DNA of 64,000 bases from Neorhizobium sp. UBA3556. Lineage in GTDB: Bacteria > Pseudomonadota > Alphaproteobacteria > Rhizobiales > Rhizobiaceae. A program made the translations under genes and the position numbers. The stretch lies in contig DFNX01000002.1 in NCBI GenBank assembly GCA_002376235.1, positions 1 through 64,000 on the forward strand, read 5' to 3'. Under the pieces are notes generated by a model that had not been told where the DNA came from, ran no database searches, and saw nothing but the letters and a program-made list of their open reading frames with translations. This document shows, piece after piece, positions 25,383 to 34,075 of the stretch (position 1 is its first letter; every line of letters begins with the position of its first letter).

Positions 25383-26357
25383 ATGGATAAAAACACTGTC
25401 TATGCAGGGTATCTAGGCCCGCGAACCCTGACTAGCGCAGCATTATCCATGCTGCTCGCAGCCAATACTGCTGCGTCACAAGACCTAGCCACAACAGGGC
25501 GTATTTCCAGAAATTACAACGGTTCTGTGACAATCAACGAGGAATCTCTTGTCACGAACTTCGGAGATCGCTGGAGCGGTGTCGAGACATCAGAGAAGGA
25601 ATTCGTCCTTGGTGCAAACGGTGTTGTCACGAAGGGCGGAGCCCACGTTTTGGGCGCAACGGCGTCGAACGACGCAGGTGCCAAAGGGCATCAAATTGAT
25701 GCGGATGTCAGCGCGTATTTTGATGTCTCAGTGCGCGCCACGGGCCGCATTGAGCCTGTCCAAACTCCTACTCTAGAGACTACATCTAGTGATACCCCCG
25801 AAAATCTAGGGGCAGGAACTCCCGTTGAAGAGTGCGGGCCGTCGCCCCTGTCACCTGAGGAAATTAAAGCACTGGTTGCATCCACTGCGCGCCGATACAG
25901 CGTCGATGAGGGCTTCGCGGTTGCGATTGCCTGGGCCGAAAGCCGCTTCGATGAGATCCGCAATTCACCGAAAGGCGCACGCGGACCGATGCAGCTTATC
26001 CCCGAAACGGCGGCTCGCTTCGGTGTTCGGGACATTTGCGATCCTGCTCAAAACATCGAGGGCGGGATGAAGTACCTCCGCTCCTTGCTCGATGAGTTTC
26101 AGAACCCGCTTCTGGTCGCAGCCGCTTACAACAGCGGGGAGGGGCGCATCTACGAATATGGCGGCGTTCCGCCATTCCAAGAAACCGTCGGCTATGTCGC
26201 AAAGGTCGTGAATTTCCAGCTCGGCCTACCGATGCCAACCGGCAAACGGAAGGCGAACGGGATCGTCCGAGACATGGCGGCAAAGAACACCAGCGATGCC
26301 GGAGTCATCACTGTGGAGAAGACCGGCAAGTTCGTCGGCGGCGTGATGCATTTTTAA
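25383..26357 (+). CDS. virB1: VirB1-like lytic transglycosylase
   Basis: 324 residues. An N-terminal signal sequence (LTSAALSMLLAANTAASQ) is followed by about 120 residues of unknown, Thr/Ser-rich sequence. A lytic transglycosylase domain then occupies about residues 155-275: FAVAIAWAESRFDEIRNSPK with the catalytic Glu, GPMQLIPETAARFGV, AAAYNSGEGRIYEYGGVPPF. It opens the peptidoglycan for T4SS assembly. The long N-terminal extension is unusual for VirB1. It is the first gene of the plus-strand virB operon. Confidence 0.9.
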   Translation: MDKNTVYAGYLGPRTLTSAALSMLLAANTAASQDLATTGRISRNYNGSVTINEESLVTNFGDRWSGVETSEKEFVLGANGVVTKGGAHVLGATASNDAGAKGHQIDADVSAYFDVSVRATGRIEPVQTPTLETTSSDTPENLGAGTPVEECGPSPLSPEEIKALVASTARRYSVDEGFAVAIAWAESRFDEIRNSPKGARGPMQLIPETAARFGVRDICDPAQNIEGGMKYLRSLLDEFQNPLLVAAAYNSGEGRIYEYGGVPPFQETVGYVAKVVNFQLGLPMPTGKRKANGIVRDMAAKNTSDAGVITVEKTGKFVGGVMHF

Positions 26358-26367
26358 GGAGAGAACT

Positions 26368-26715
26368 ATGAAGAACGTCGATTCCCGGCATTCCGGGGCA
26401 TTGAAGGCAGTAGCCGTCATTGGCTTGGTGGCAGCCCTGCAAGTTGCAGGCGCTGATCAAGCGCTTGCACAGGCTGGCGGTGGCGGCGGCGGTGCATTCG
26501 CCCCCCTTCAGACAGCCGTGCAGATGATCGTTGACTTCATCACCGGCCCTTTCGGACGTCTGATGGCAATTATCGCCGTGATTGGCCTCGGCTTCCTTGC
26601 CTTTGCCGGCAGGCTCTCGTGGTTCACAGCCGGAGCCGTCGTCATTGGCATCGGTCTCGTGTTCGGCGCCCCTGCCATCGTTGACCAGATGATTTCGTCT
26701 GTAGGCGGCGGCTGA
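26368..26715 (+). CDS. virB2: VirB2 pilin (TrbC/VirB2 family)
   Basis: 115 residues. A long signal peptide ends ADQALA-QA, a Gly-rich start of the mature protein follows, and then two hydrophobic helices (LMAIIAVIGLGFLAFAG and FTAGAVVIGIGLVFGAPAIV), the classic pilin hairpin. It ends ten bases after a consensus spacing from virB1 and overlaps virB3 (TGATG). The mature subunit would be about 70-80 residues. Confidence 0.93.
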   Translation: MKNVDSRHSGALKAVAVIGLVAALQVAGADQALAQAGGGGGGAFAPLQTAVQMIVDFITGPFGRLMAIIAVIGLGFLAFAGRLSWFTAGAVVIGIGLVFGAPAIVDQMISSVGGG

Positions 26716-27014
26716 TGAGCGATTTTCAGGACGAGAAGCCAGCTTTGACGCCGTTGGTGATCGGCTTGACCCGTTCTCCGACGTTATGGGGCGTGCCCTA
26801 CATGGCGGTCGTCCTGATCATCGGCGTGACAATCATTGGGTGGCTGGTGACGAACCATCTGGCGGCACTGCTGATCGCGCCAGCCGCCTACCTTGTCCTT
26901 TTCTCGCTTTGTGCCTGGGACAGCAAGATTCTCGACGTCCTGCAGGTCACGTCCCGCAAGACGCCAAGGACCCCCAACAAGCGCTTTTGGGGCACCAACT
27001 CATACGGACCATAG
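26715..27014 (+). CDS. virB3: VirB3 inner-membrane protein
   Basis: 99 residues with two adjacent hydrophobic segments (VPYMAVVLIIGVTIIGWLV and LLIAPAAYLVLFSLCAWD) and the conserved VirB3 ending KILDVLQVTSRKTPRTPN. It acts with VirB4 in pilus assembly at the inner membrane. It sits directly between virB2 and virB4. Confidence 0.93.
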   Translation: MSDFQDEKPALTPLVIGLTRSPTLWGVPYMAVVLIIGVTIIGWLVTNHLAALLIAPAAYLVLFSLCAWDSKILDVLQVTSRKTPRTPNKRFWGTNSYGP

Positions 27015-27017
27015 TAG

Positions 27018-29477
27018 ATGCTGAAAGTCGTCAAGGAAGAGCTTGGGTTTGGGAAGGTCGCCGGCAACGAGCGGCCTATGTCCGTTCACATCCCCTACAT
27101 GCGGCATGTGTCTGACACGGTCATCGGGCTCGAGAATGGAACCCTGATCAGCGTCATCACGCTTGATGGGCTGTTCTTCCAGACGGAGGACCAGGCCGAA
27201 TTGAACATGCGTTCTGTTGTGCAGAACACCATGATCCGAGCTCTAGGTTCGAGCCGCTATTCTCTTTGGTCGACTGTAATCCGTCGTGAGGTCGATACCG
27301 AAATCGGCGGTTCGTTCGATTCCTCGTTCTGCGAGATCCTGAACGATCGCTATATGGACCAACTTCGCAAGAAGCGGATGTTCACGAACGAAATCTACCT
27401 GACGATCGTGCGTTCGGGCATGAAAGGGGCGCTTGGCCTCGGCGACTCTCTGAAGCGGATCTTTGAACGCTCGAACAAGGAGGCCAGGGCCCAAGCGACC
27501 CGTGAAGACGTGACCGACCTCGAAGAGCTGGTTGGGAACATCGTGAAAGAGTTGCACAAGTACGGCGCAAAGCCGCTTGGCATCACGTATCGCAAGAAAT
27601 CGGACGATACCGCGAAAAAGGATATCGATGGAGAAGAGGCTAAGGGCGATCCGTATTCGGAGCCCTGCGAGTTCTTCAACACGATCCTGACCTGCGGTGT
27701 GCCGCGAAAGATGCGGCTTCCGCGCATGGGAATTCGCAACTACGTCGGCACTTCACGGCTTCACTTTTCAAAGCGGACGATGCAGGCACAAGCGGCGGTG
27801 GAAGAAGATAGCCGCTATGCCGCTCTACTCTCAATCAAAGAATATCCTCCATTCACTGGTCCCGGCATGTTGGATGGGTTGCTGCAGGTGAACCACGAGT
27901 TCATCCTGACGCAGTCCTTCGCCCTTGCAGACAAACCGATCGCACAAGAGCGGATCAGCCGCCTTCAACGCCAAATCAAGGCCTCCGACGAAGCGGGTAG
28001 TTCGGTCGAATCCGACATCGACTATGCTTTGAACAGCCTCCTCAATCAGGAGGCTGTATTCGGCTTCCATCATTTTTCACTTCTGTGCATTTCGCGGGAC
28101 CTCGACGGATTAAGCCGTTGCGTGTCGGAACTTGGCGCTTGCCTCACCGACATGAACATCAACTGGCTCCGGGAAGATCTCAATCTTGAAGCGGCGTTCT
28201 GGGCGCAGCTGCCGGGGAACCGCTCCTACATCTCCCGCATCGCCATGCTGTCGAGCGCCAACTTCTCCGGCCTTTCCTCGATGCATAATTTCGCGACTGG
28301 ACAAGCGGATCGCACCCATTGGGGCCTGCCGATCACCATTCTGGAAACGACCTCACAAACCCCCTATTGGTTCAACTTCCACCGTCGCGATATCGGGCAC
28401 TTCACGGTGACTGGTCCGACAGGATCCGGCAAGACCGTAGGTTTGACCTTCCTGCTGGCTCAGGCGATGCGGGTTTCACCCACGCCTCGCGCCGTGTTCT
28501 TCGACAAGGACCGTGGCGCTGAGATCTTCGTCAGGGCGATCGGCGGAGCCTACGAGGTTCTGTCTCCGGGAACGCCCACGGGCTTTAACCCGCTGCAACT
28601 GGAAAACACCGGCGAGAACCGGGAATTTCTGGTCCGCCTGCTCAAGGCCATGCTGCGCGGCGATCGTCGCACCGACTTCACGCAAGAGGACGAGGACACG
28701 CTGGAAAAGGCAATCGTCCGGATCATGCAGGAGCCGGCAGCTCAGCGGAACCTCCCCAATCTTGCCGGCCTCTTGATGGGACGGTCCAAGGCCGATGCCA
28801 ACGATCTATACTCGCGGCTTCGCCCTTGGATCGAAGGCGAAAAAGCCTGGCTGTTCAACGCGCCCCATGACGTCCTTTCCTTCTCGGGTCACAGCGTCTT
28901 TGGCTTTGATATGACCAACATCCTCGGAAACGAGGAGCTAAGAACCCCTGCGCTGATGTATCTTTACCATCGGCTGGACGAGCTGCTGGACGGCAACCCC
29001 GTCATGTTCTTCATGGATGAAGGCTGGCAGCTGCTGATGGATGACACTTTCAGCGCCTTCATCGTCGACAAGATGAAGACGATCCGAAAGCTCAACGGCA
29101 TCGTGGGCTTTGGTACGCAGTCGGCCGCTGACATTACCAAATCCAAAGCGTCGCACACGCTCATTGAGCAATCGGCGACCAACATCCACTTCCCGAACCC
29201 ACGGGCTGACGAAGAGAGCTACATCAAGCGCTTCGGCCTGACGGTGAAGGAGTTCAAGTTCATCAAGAACACGCCTCCTGAAAAGAGAACCTTCCTGATT
29301 AAGCATGGCAACGACTCTGTCATTGCGCGTCTCGATCTGTCGACAATGCCGGATCTCGTGAAGGTGCTTTCAGGACGCAAGGAGACGATCGAGGAGTGCG
29401 CGGCACTTCGCGAGCAGTACGGCGACGAACCCGAAAACTGGTTGGCGAAATTCTGCGGATGGGAGAAGGCCGAATGA
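27018..29477 (+). CDS. virB4: VirB4 ATPase of the T4SS
   Basis: The 819-residue product is full length for VirB4. The N-terminal CagE/TrbE/VirB family domain includes FHHFSLLCISRDLDGLSRCV. The Walker A motif TGPTGSGKTVGLTF lies near residue 465 and Walker B VMFFMDEGWQLLMDD near residue 660. GFGTQSAADITKS and FPNPRADEESYI follow as usual. It powers pilus biogenesis and substrate transfer. Its stop overlaps the next gene by four bases (ATGA). Confidence 0.97.
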   Translation: MLKVVKEELGFGKVAGNERPMSVHIPYMRHVSDTVIGLENGTLISVITLDGLFFQTEDQAELNMRSVVQNTMIRALGSSRYSLWSTVIRREVDTEIGGSFDSSFCEILNDRYMDQLRKKRMFTNEIYLTIVRSGMKGALGLGDSLKRIFERSNKEARAQATREDVTDLEELVGNIVKELHKYGAKPLGITYRKKSDDTAKKDIDGEEAKGDPYSEPCEFFNTILTCGVPRKMRLPRMGIRNYVGTSRLHFSKRTMQAQAAVEEDSRYAALLSIKEYPPFTGPGMLDGLLQVNHEFILTQSFALADKPIAQERISRLQRQIKASDEAGSSVESDIDYALNSLLNQEAVFGFHHFSLLCISRDLDGLSRCVSELGACLTDMNINWLREDLNLEAAFWAQLPGNRSYISRIAMLSSANFSGLSSMHNFATGQADRTHWGLPITILETTSQTPYWFNFHRRDIGHFTVTGPTGSGKTVGLTFLLAQAMRVSPTPRAVFFDKDRGAEIFVRAIGGAYEVLSPGTPTGFNPLQLENTGENREFLVRLLKAMLRGDRRTDFTQEDEDTLEKAIVRIMQEPAAQRNLPNLAGLLMGRSKADANDLYSRLRPWIEGEKAWLFNAPHDVLSFSGHSVFGFDMTNILGNEELRTPALMYLYHRLDELLDGNPVMFFMDEGWQLLMDDTFSAFIVDKMKTIRKLNGIVGFGTQSAADITKSKASHTLIEQSATNIHFPNPRADEESYIKRFGLTVKEFKFIKNTPPEKRTFLIKHGNDSVIARLDLSTMPDLVKVLSGRKETIEECAALREQYGDEPENWLAKFCGWEKAE

Positions 29478-30565
29478 GGAACAGTCGGACTCTAACGCTG
29501 CTGGTTGCAGCCTTGGCTTGTGGAACAGCTCCCCCCGCCTCCTCGCAGGTTCCTGTTACGGATGGCGCCCTCACTTCAACAGATGCGGTGCGCAATGAAA
29601 CGACGAAGCAGATCGAAGAAACAGACAGTCGCCGGCACTCCGTGAGCAAGAGCGTCACCTGCTCGATGTACCGGCCGGGGCGCGGAGGTGACGCCCCCTC
29701 GGCAGCACAAGCCAATCCGGAGATTGTCGGGCTCGTGAAGCGAGTGGCGCGTGAGGAAGGGGTAGACGAAACCCTCTTCATGTCTCTCGTCTACCAGGAG
29801 AGCCGGTTCAATCCCTGCGCAAAATCGCCTGTCGGCGCTATGGGCTTATCGCAGCTGATGCCGGGCACAGCCAAGGATCTTGGGGTCAATCCTCACGATA
29901 TTGAGGATAACCTTCGCGGCGGCGCACGCTACCTGAAGCAGCAGCTCCGTACCTTCAACGGCAATACCAACCTTGCGCTCGCCGCATACAACGCGGGGCC
30001 AGGCAACGTTCGAAAGTATGGCGGCATCCCTCCGTTCAAGGAGACGCAGGGGTATGTAGCCGCGATCAAAGGCAAGTGGATGCCTCAGTTTGGAGGCTCC
30101 GATGTGTCGAACATCCCCGAAAACTTCGGCGGAGGAACATCGGGCTTTTCAGGTGCGAGAGACGCAGCGATCAACTCCATGGCAACCAGCCAGTCGATTT
30201 CCGAAAACAGCGGGAACGTTGCGTCATGGCTTCAGCAACTCGGCCAGATGGAAAGCGGCACGATCCAAGACAGCTGGGACCACAATTCCGGCGCACGCAA
30301 TGCGAACCTCGAGATGATGAACCAGGTCATCCGCCTCGGAACAACGTTTGCCGAGCTTATGAATTCTCAAAATGCACTCGATCTGGGCGGGCTCTCGGGG
30401 TCTTCGCGGTCCAGCGACTACAAGCGAGACGAGAGGCAAGACGATCGCGAGGTAGCTGACCTCTGCGACAAGGAACTGCAGCTTGAGTGGAATCCGGAGG
30501 AACAGGCCTGCGTTCGAAAACTCGAACCAGAGGCTGACATGAAGCTGATGTTGAGCGCCGAATGA
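29474..30565 (+). CDS. Second lytic transglycosylase of the T4SS operon
   Basis: The 363-residue protein has a signal peptide (MRNSRTLTLLVAALACGTAPPASS). The transglycosylase domain lies at about residues 75-200: LFMSLVYQESRFNPCAKSPV with catalytic Glu, AMGLSQLMPGTAKDLGV, LAAYNAGPGNVRKYGGIPPF. A 160-residue C-terminal region follows, predicted mainly helical, ending in an acidic stretch. ATG 29474 overlaps virB4. It occupies the place between virB4 and virB5, so the operon encodes two VirB1-type enzymes; the second may be specific for another step, or redundant. Confidence 0.9.
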   Translation: MRNSRTLTLLVAALACGTAPPASSQVPVTDGALTSTDAVRNETTKQIEETDSRRHSVSKSVTCSMYRPGRGGDAPSAAQANPEIVGLVKRVAREEGVDETLFMSLVYQESRFNPCAKSPVGAMGLSQLMPGTAKDLGVNPHDIEDNLRGGARYLKQQLRTFNGNTNLALAAYNAGPGNVRKYGGIPPFKETQGYVAAIKGKWMPQFGGSDVSNIPENFGGGTSGFSGARDAAINSMATSQSISENSGNVASWLQQLGQMESGTIQDSWDHNSGARNANLEMMNQVIRLGTTFAELMNSQNALDLGGLSGSSRSSDYKRDERQDDREVADLCDKELQLEWNPEEQACVRKLEPEADMKLMLSAE

Positions 30566-30579
30566 CAAGGAGAACGGCC

Positions 30580-31278
30580 ATGAAAAGAGCATTTCTGACT
30601 GCGCTTTCGCTAGCGATGGCGTCTACTGCGCATGCACAGGTTCCCGTGATCGACAGCGCCAACCTGAAGATTGCAACGGAAACCTCTCAGACAACCGATC
30701 AGATCCTGGATACGAACAGGCAAGTTCTGAAGACGGTAGAAGAGACGCTTAAAGCCGTCACGGGGGATCGCGGGAGCGTTTCCAATCCCATGCAGAACCT
30801 CGCCGTTGGTCAAGGGTTCAGCGTTTCTCAGATGGCGTCACTCGACAGCCTCATGCAGGGCGGAGTCCCGAACTTCGGCAGCATGGGCGGTGACATCGGC
30901 CAGATTGCCACTACCTTCATCAACGGTCTTCAGCTGGTAAAGAACTTGTCTGGCAAGGCGAACAGCACGTTCTCCGGCGACAAGTCCTACGAAGAAATGA
31001 TGAAGACCGTCCTTGGAGTTGCTGCCCTAGTCACCGGCTCGCAACAGGCCGTTCAGTCGCGAACACAGGCATTCCAGCAGGCAGGTCAGCAGATCGGCCA
31101 GGCCCAAGACATCAAAGGGTCCATCGATCAGAACACGCAGCTGCAGGTTCAAACCGGCCTGACGATCAACGAAATGATTGGCGTGATGAATGGGGCGGTC
31201 GGCTCCCTGCAGGCTCAAAACCAGCGCCGCCTTGTCGACATCTCCAATACAAAGAAGGCGCTGACCTACGGTGACTAA
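30580..31278 (+). CDS. virB5: VirB5-like minor pilin
   Basis: 232 residues. Signal peptide MKRAFLTALSLAMASTAHA, then a helical protein with VPVIDSANLKIATETSQTTD, KPV-free heptad regions, and the VirB5-type ending QAQNQRRLVDISNTKKALTY. AAGGAG lies well placed before ATG 30580. It corresponds to the pilus-tip adhesin TraC/VirB5 by position (after virB4, before virB6) and by helix pattern; sequence similarity in this family is generally low. Confidence 0.85.
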   Translation: MKRAFLTALSLAMASTAHAQVPVIDSANLKIATETSQTTDQILDTNRQVLKTVEETLKAVTGDRGSVSNPMQNLAVGQGFSVSQMASLDSLMQGGVPNFGSMGGDIGQIATTFINGLQLVKNLSGKANSTFSGDKSYEEMMKTVLGVAALVTGSQQAVQSRTQAFQQAGQQIGQAQDIKGSIDQNTQLQVQTGLTINEMIGVMNGAVGSLQAQNQRRLVDISNTKKALTYGD

Positions 31279-31507
31279 GACATTTAGAGTGAAAGGCTTT
31301 GTGCTCCTCTCCGTTCTGGTTGCTGCCGGCGTAACCGGCTGCGCCGGTGCTCCGAAAGAGAAGACTGCACCATGCAAGAGGCCGGCAAACCTCACATCCT
31401 ACGCCGAGGATCCGCGACAGGAATGTGGCCCAATGACCAGCGTGAATGGCAACCCATCGGAAGCGCTGGCGGCGATCGACGCTTTCGCTGCAAGCGGAGA
31501 GCAGTGA
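31271..31507 (+). CDS. T4SS lipoprotein (VirB7 or entry-exclusion type)
   Basis: 78 residues from a GTG that overlaps the virB5 stop. The lipobox VTGC near residue 24 predicts a lipid-modified mature protein beginning CAGAPKEKTAPCKRPANL with further cysteines (C36 and C52). Location between virB5 and virB6 is that of eex entry-exclusion genes of IncN-like systems, whereas virB7 normally lies between virB6 and virB8. No other lipoprotein gene is in the operon, so it may serve as VirB7, stabilising VirB9. Which role applies is open. Confidence 0.75.
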   Translation: MTKTFRVKGFVLLSVLVAAGVTGCAGAPKEKTAPCKRPANLTSYAEDPRQECGPMTSVNGNPSEALAAIDAFAASGEQ

Positions 31508-31511
31508 ACCC

Positions 31512-32540
31512 ATGAACTTTCTAGGCGGCCTGCTTGAGGCTCTTGAAGATGCAGGGCGGAATTTCTCGGAGCGGGCTTATGAGGTCGTTGGCGACGAGAT
31601 CATGCCCTTGCTGACGATCATGCTTATTGCCTACGTCGCCTATTACGGACTTCAACTCGTCATGGGGACCGCGCGAGTGAGCGTCGGCGAGATCGTCGGC
31701 CGGGTCGTGCGGATGATGCTTATCGTCGCCTTCATTGATCAGTGGGGCAACTTCCAACTCTTCTTTTACGACTGGCTGAACAACACGCCGGAAGACGTGG
31801 GGCGGGCGCTCCTGACGGCTAGCAGTACCGGTATAACTGAGCCGACAGACGGCCTCTCCATGATTTGGGAGACGGCGAATGAGGCAGCAGCAGCATTCGC
31901 GGAGCAGTCAGGCTACTTCGCCATTCTCCCGGGCCTTGTAGGGTTCCTGATCATGCTGGCGGTTGGGCTGTTCATTGCCGTTGCGCTTGCCATCCTCGTG
32001 CTTGCGAAGGTGATGATGTGGGTGCTGCTTGGCACTGCACCGATCTTTATCGCCTGCCTATTGTTTGATTCCACACGCCAGTACGGAATGGCTTGGTTCC
32101 AGCAGGTTTTAACGTACGCGATCATTCCGCTGTTCGTTTACGTCGTCGCCGCCTTTCTCATCACGACCATGGACGCTGAACTGCAGAAGGTCGCAGCGGC
32201 AGCATCCGCGAACGAGATCCAGCTAGACGATATCTCGGCTTTCGTCCTGATCTGTGCGGCTGGCGCTTTTGTCCTCTTCAACATTCAAACTCTCGCCCAG
32301 GGAATTACCGGGGGCGTGGCAACGGGCGTTGGGCAGATCGCTCGATCGGTTGGCTACGCGACGGGTGTTGCACTGCCGGCACGAGCTTTGACCGCGACAC
32401 GTTCTGTAGCCGGGAGGGCTGGAGAATTAGGAATGGCCGCACGCGCCAGAACCCATGCCGGCATGAGGGAAAACATCCAAAACGCCGGTGCAGCAGAAGC
32501 GATGCAAAACAGAATTACCAACAACAGTCTGCCCAACTAG
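31512..32540 (+). CDS. virB6: VirB6 polytopic inner-membrane protein
   Basis: 342 residues starting MNFLGGLLEALEDAGRNFSE with about six hydrophobic helices (MPLLTIMLIAYVAYYGLQLV, IVGRVVRMMLIVAFIDQWGN, LVGFLIMLAVGLFIAVALAI, VLICAAGAFVLFNIQTLAQG). WFQQVLTYAIIPLFVYVVA is the conserved TrbL/VirB6 region. The C-terminus is hydrophilic and Ala-rich. ATG 31512 follows the lipoprotein gene by four bases. It forms part of the inner-membrane channel. Confidence 0.92.
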   Translation: MNFLGGLLEALEDAGRNFSERAYEVVGDEIMPLLTIMLIAYVAYYGLQLVMGTARVSVGEIVGRVVRMMLIVAFIDQWGNFQLFFYDWLNNTPEDVGRALLTASSTGITEPTDGLSMIWETANEAAAAFAEQSGYFAILPGLVGFLIMLAVGLFIAVALAILVLAKVMMWVLLGTAPIFIACLLFDSTRQYGMAWFQQVLTYAIIPLFVYVVAAFLITTMDAELQKVAAAASANEIQLDDISAFVLICAAGAFVLFNIQTLAQGITGGVATGVGQIARSVGYATGVALPARALTATRSVAGRAGELGMAARARTHAGMRENIQNAGAAEAMQNRITNNSLPN

Positions 32541-32573
32541 GCAACTGGTGGCGGGAATTAAGGGCTAGGATAC

Positions 32574-33266
32574 ATGGCAGAGAATAACGATGCTCTCCGG
32601 AGCTATTTTCAGGATGGGGACCGTTGGGAACAAGAGATCGTCAAAAAGGCCAAACGGTCCAAGGCGTTCGCTTGGCTGATTACGCTGATCTTCGGCGGCA
32701 TCACGATCCTGTCGCTCTCCGCATTGGTGATGCTCGTGCCCCTCAAGAGCTTCGAGCCGTACATTGTCGAGGTCGACAAGAACACTGGCTATATTGAGGT
32801 CAAGACAGGGCTGACCCGAACATCGAACATCACCGATCAGCAGGCGGTCACTCAGGCGAATGTCGTCCGTTACATTCGATCCCGCGAGGGCTATGATCCT
32901 TTTGCCATCGAGCAGAACTTTGGAATTGCAGCTTTGCTCTCCACCGGCGACGCAGCGCGCGACCTCCAGGCCCAATGGAGTGCCGCGAACCCTGACAATC
33001 CAGCTCGCCGGCTCGGCAAAAATAAGTCGATCACCGTCGACATAAAGTCTGTCACCTTCCCGAACACGACAACGGCGCTCGTCCGGTTCTCGACGCATGA
33101 GCGCTCTGATGCAGACGTCATCACGCGCCATTTCATCTCTATCGTTCGCTATCGCTACACCGATACGCCTGAGCGCAACGAATGGCGCTTCGAAAACCCG
33201 TTGGGCTTCCAGGTTTATGACTACCGCCGTGATCAGGAAACCGTGACCTCGGGAGGCCAGCAGTGA
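32574..33266 (+). CDS. virB8: VirB8 bitopic inner-membrane protein
   Basis: 230 residues. A short cytoplasmic N-terminus leads to one membrane helix (AWLITLIFGGITILSLSALV, about residues 34-53). The periplasmic VirB8 domain follows with VPLKSFEPYIVEVDKNTGYI, YIRSREGYDP and RYTDTPERNEWRFENPLGFQ, all characteristic of the family. It nucleates the assembly platform. The stop overlaps virB9 (GTGA). Confidence 0.95.
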   Translation: MAENNDALRSYFQDGDRWEQEIVKKAKRSKAFAWLITLIFGGITILSLSALVMLVPLKSFEPYIVEVDKNTGYIEVKTGLTRTSNITDQQAVTQANVVRYIRSREGYDPFAIEQNFGIAALLSTGDAARDLQAQWSAANPDNPARRLGKNKSITVDIKSVTFPNTTTALVRFSTHERSDADVITRHFISIVRYRYTDTPERNEWRFENPLGFQVYDYRRDQETVTSGGQQ

Positions 33267-34075
33267 AATATGGCTTGCCTCTGGCGGCGTCGATCGCCGC
33301 TCTCACGATGACTCACGCCTATGCGGCGCAACAGCCCCGCCCTGGCAGTCTGGATGCGCGTGTGACCAGTGTCGTCTATCAGCCGAACAACGTCGTGAAG
33401 GTGTCTGCAACCTACGGCATCTCAACGATGATCATCTTCGACGAAGATGAGAAGTTTGAGACGATCTCGCTTGGCGACACCGACAGTTGGCAGGTTGCCC
33501 CGTCCGAAAAGGGCAACATCCTTTTCGTCAAGCCGATAGCCAAGGACGTTTCCACAAACATGAACGTGGTGACCTCAAAGAGGATCTACTTCCTTGAGCT
33601 CAACGACTATGCACCGGAAGCAGGGAAAAAGGTCTTCGGCATTCGCTTCGTTTATCCCGAGAAGAACCTGAACGAGTCTCTGCGGAAGGAGGCTGAGTTT
33701 CGGGCAGCTAACCCGAACATTTCGAGCATCGACAAAGCGAACGTCAATATTGACTACTCCTTCTCGGGCGACGCGGCGCTGAAGCCGACAATGGTCTTCG
33801 ATGACGGAAAGAAGACCTTTTTCAAGTTCGGCAGAAGGACCGTGCCGGCCATTTTTGCCGTTCAATCCGACTTCTCCGAGACCCTGCGAAACTTCCGCAA
33901 GGAAGGCGAATACATCGTCGTTGACGGCGTAGCCACGCAATACACGCTCCGGGACGGAAACCAGTGGACGTGCATTTTCAACCTCCGCAAGCCGGACTTT
34001 GCAGCACCTGATCCTGACATCTTGTCTCCGAAGCCGGATCCTGATGCCAGCAAACGCAGGAGGAGCGGCAACTAA
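33263..34075 (+). CDS. virB9: VirB9 outer-membrane complex protein
   Basis: 270 residues from GTG 33263, which overlaps the virB8 stop. Signal peptide (LPLAASIAALTMTHAYAA), an N-terminal domain with PGSLDARVTSVVYQPNNVVK and FETISLGDTDSWQVAPSEKG, and the C-terminal domain with DDGKKTFFKFGRRTVPAIFA and FRKEGEYIVVDGVATQYTLR. This is the conserved VirB9/TrbG/CagX architecture. It forms the core complex with VirB10 and the lipoprotein. Confidence 0.95.
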   Translation: MKYGLPLAASIAALTMTHAYAAQQPRPGSLDARVTSVVYQPNNVVKVSATYGISTMIIFDEDEKFETISLGDTDSWQVAPSEKGNILFVKPIAKDVSTNMNVVTSKRIYFLELNDYAPEAGKKVFGIRFVYPEKNLNESLRKEAEFRAANPNISSIDKANVNIDYSFSGDAALKPTMVFDDGKKTFFKFGRRTVPAIFAVQSDFSETLRNFRKEGEYIVVDGVATQYTLRDGNQWTCIFNLRKPDFAAPDPDILSPKPDPDASKRRRSGN

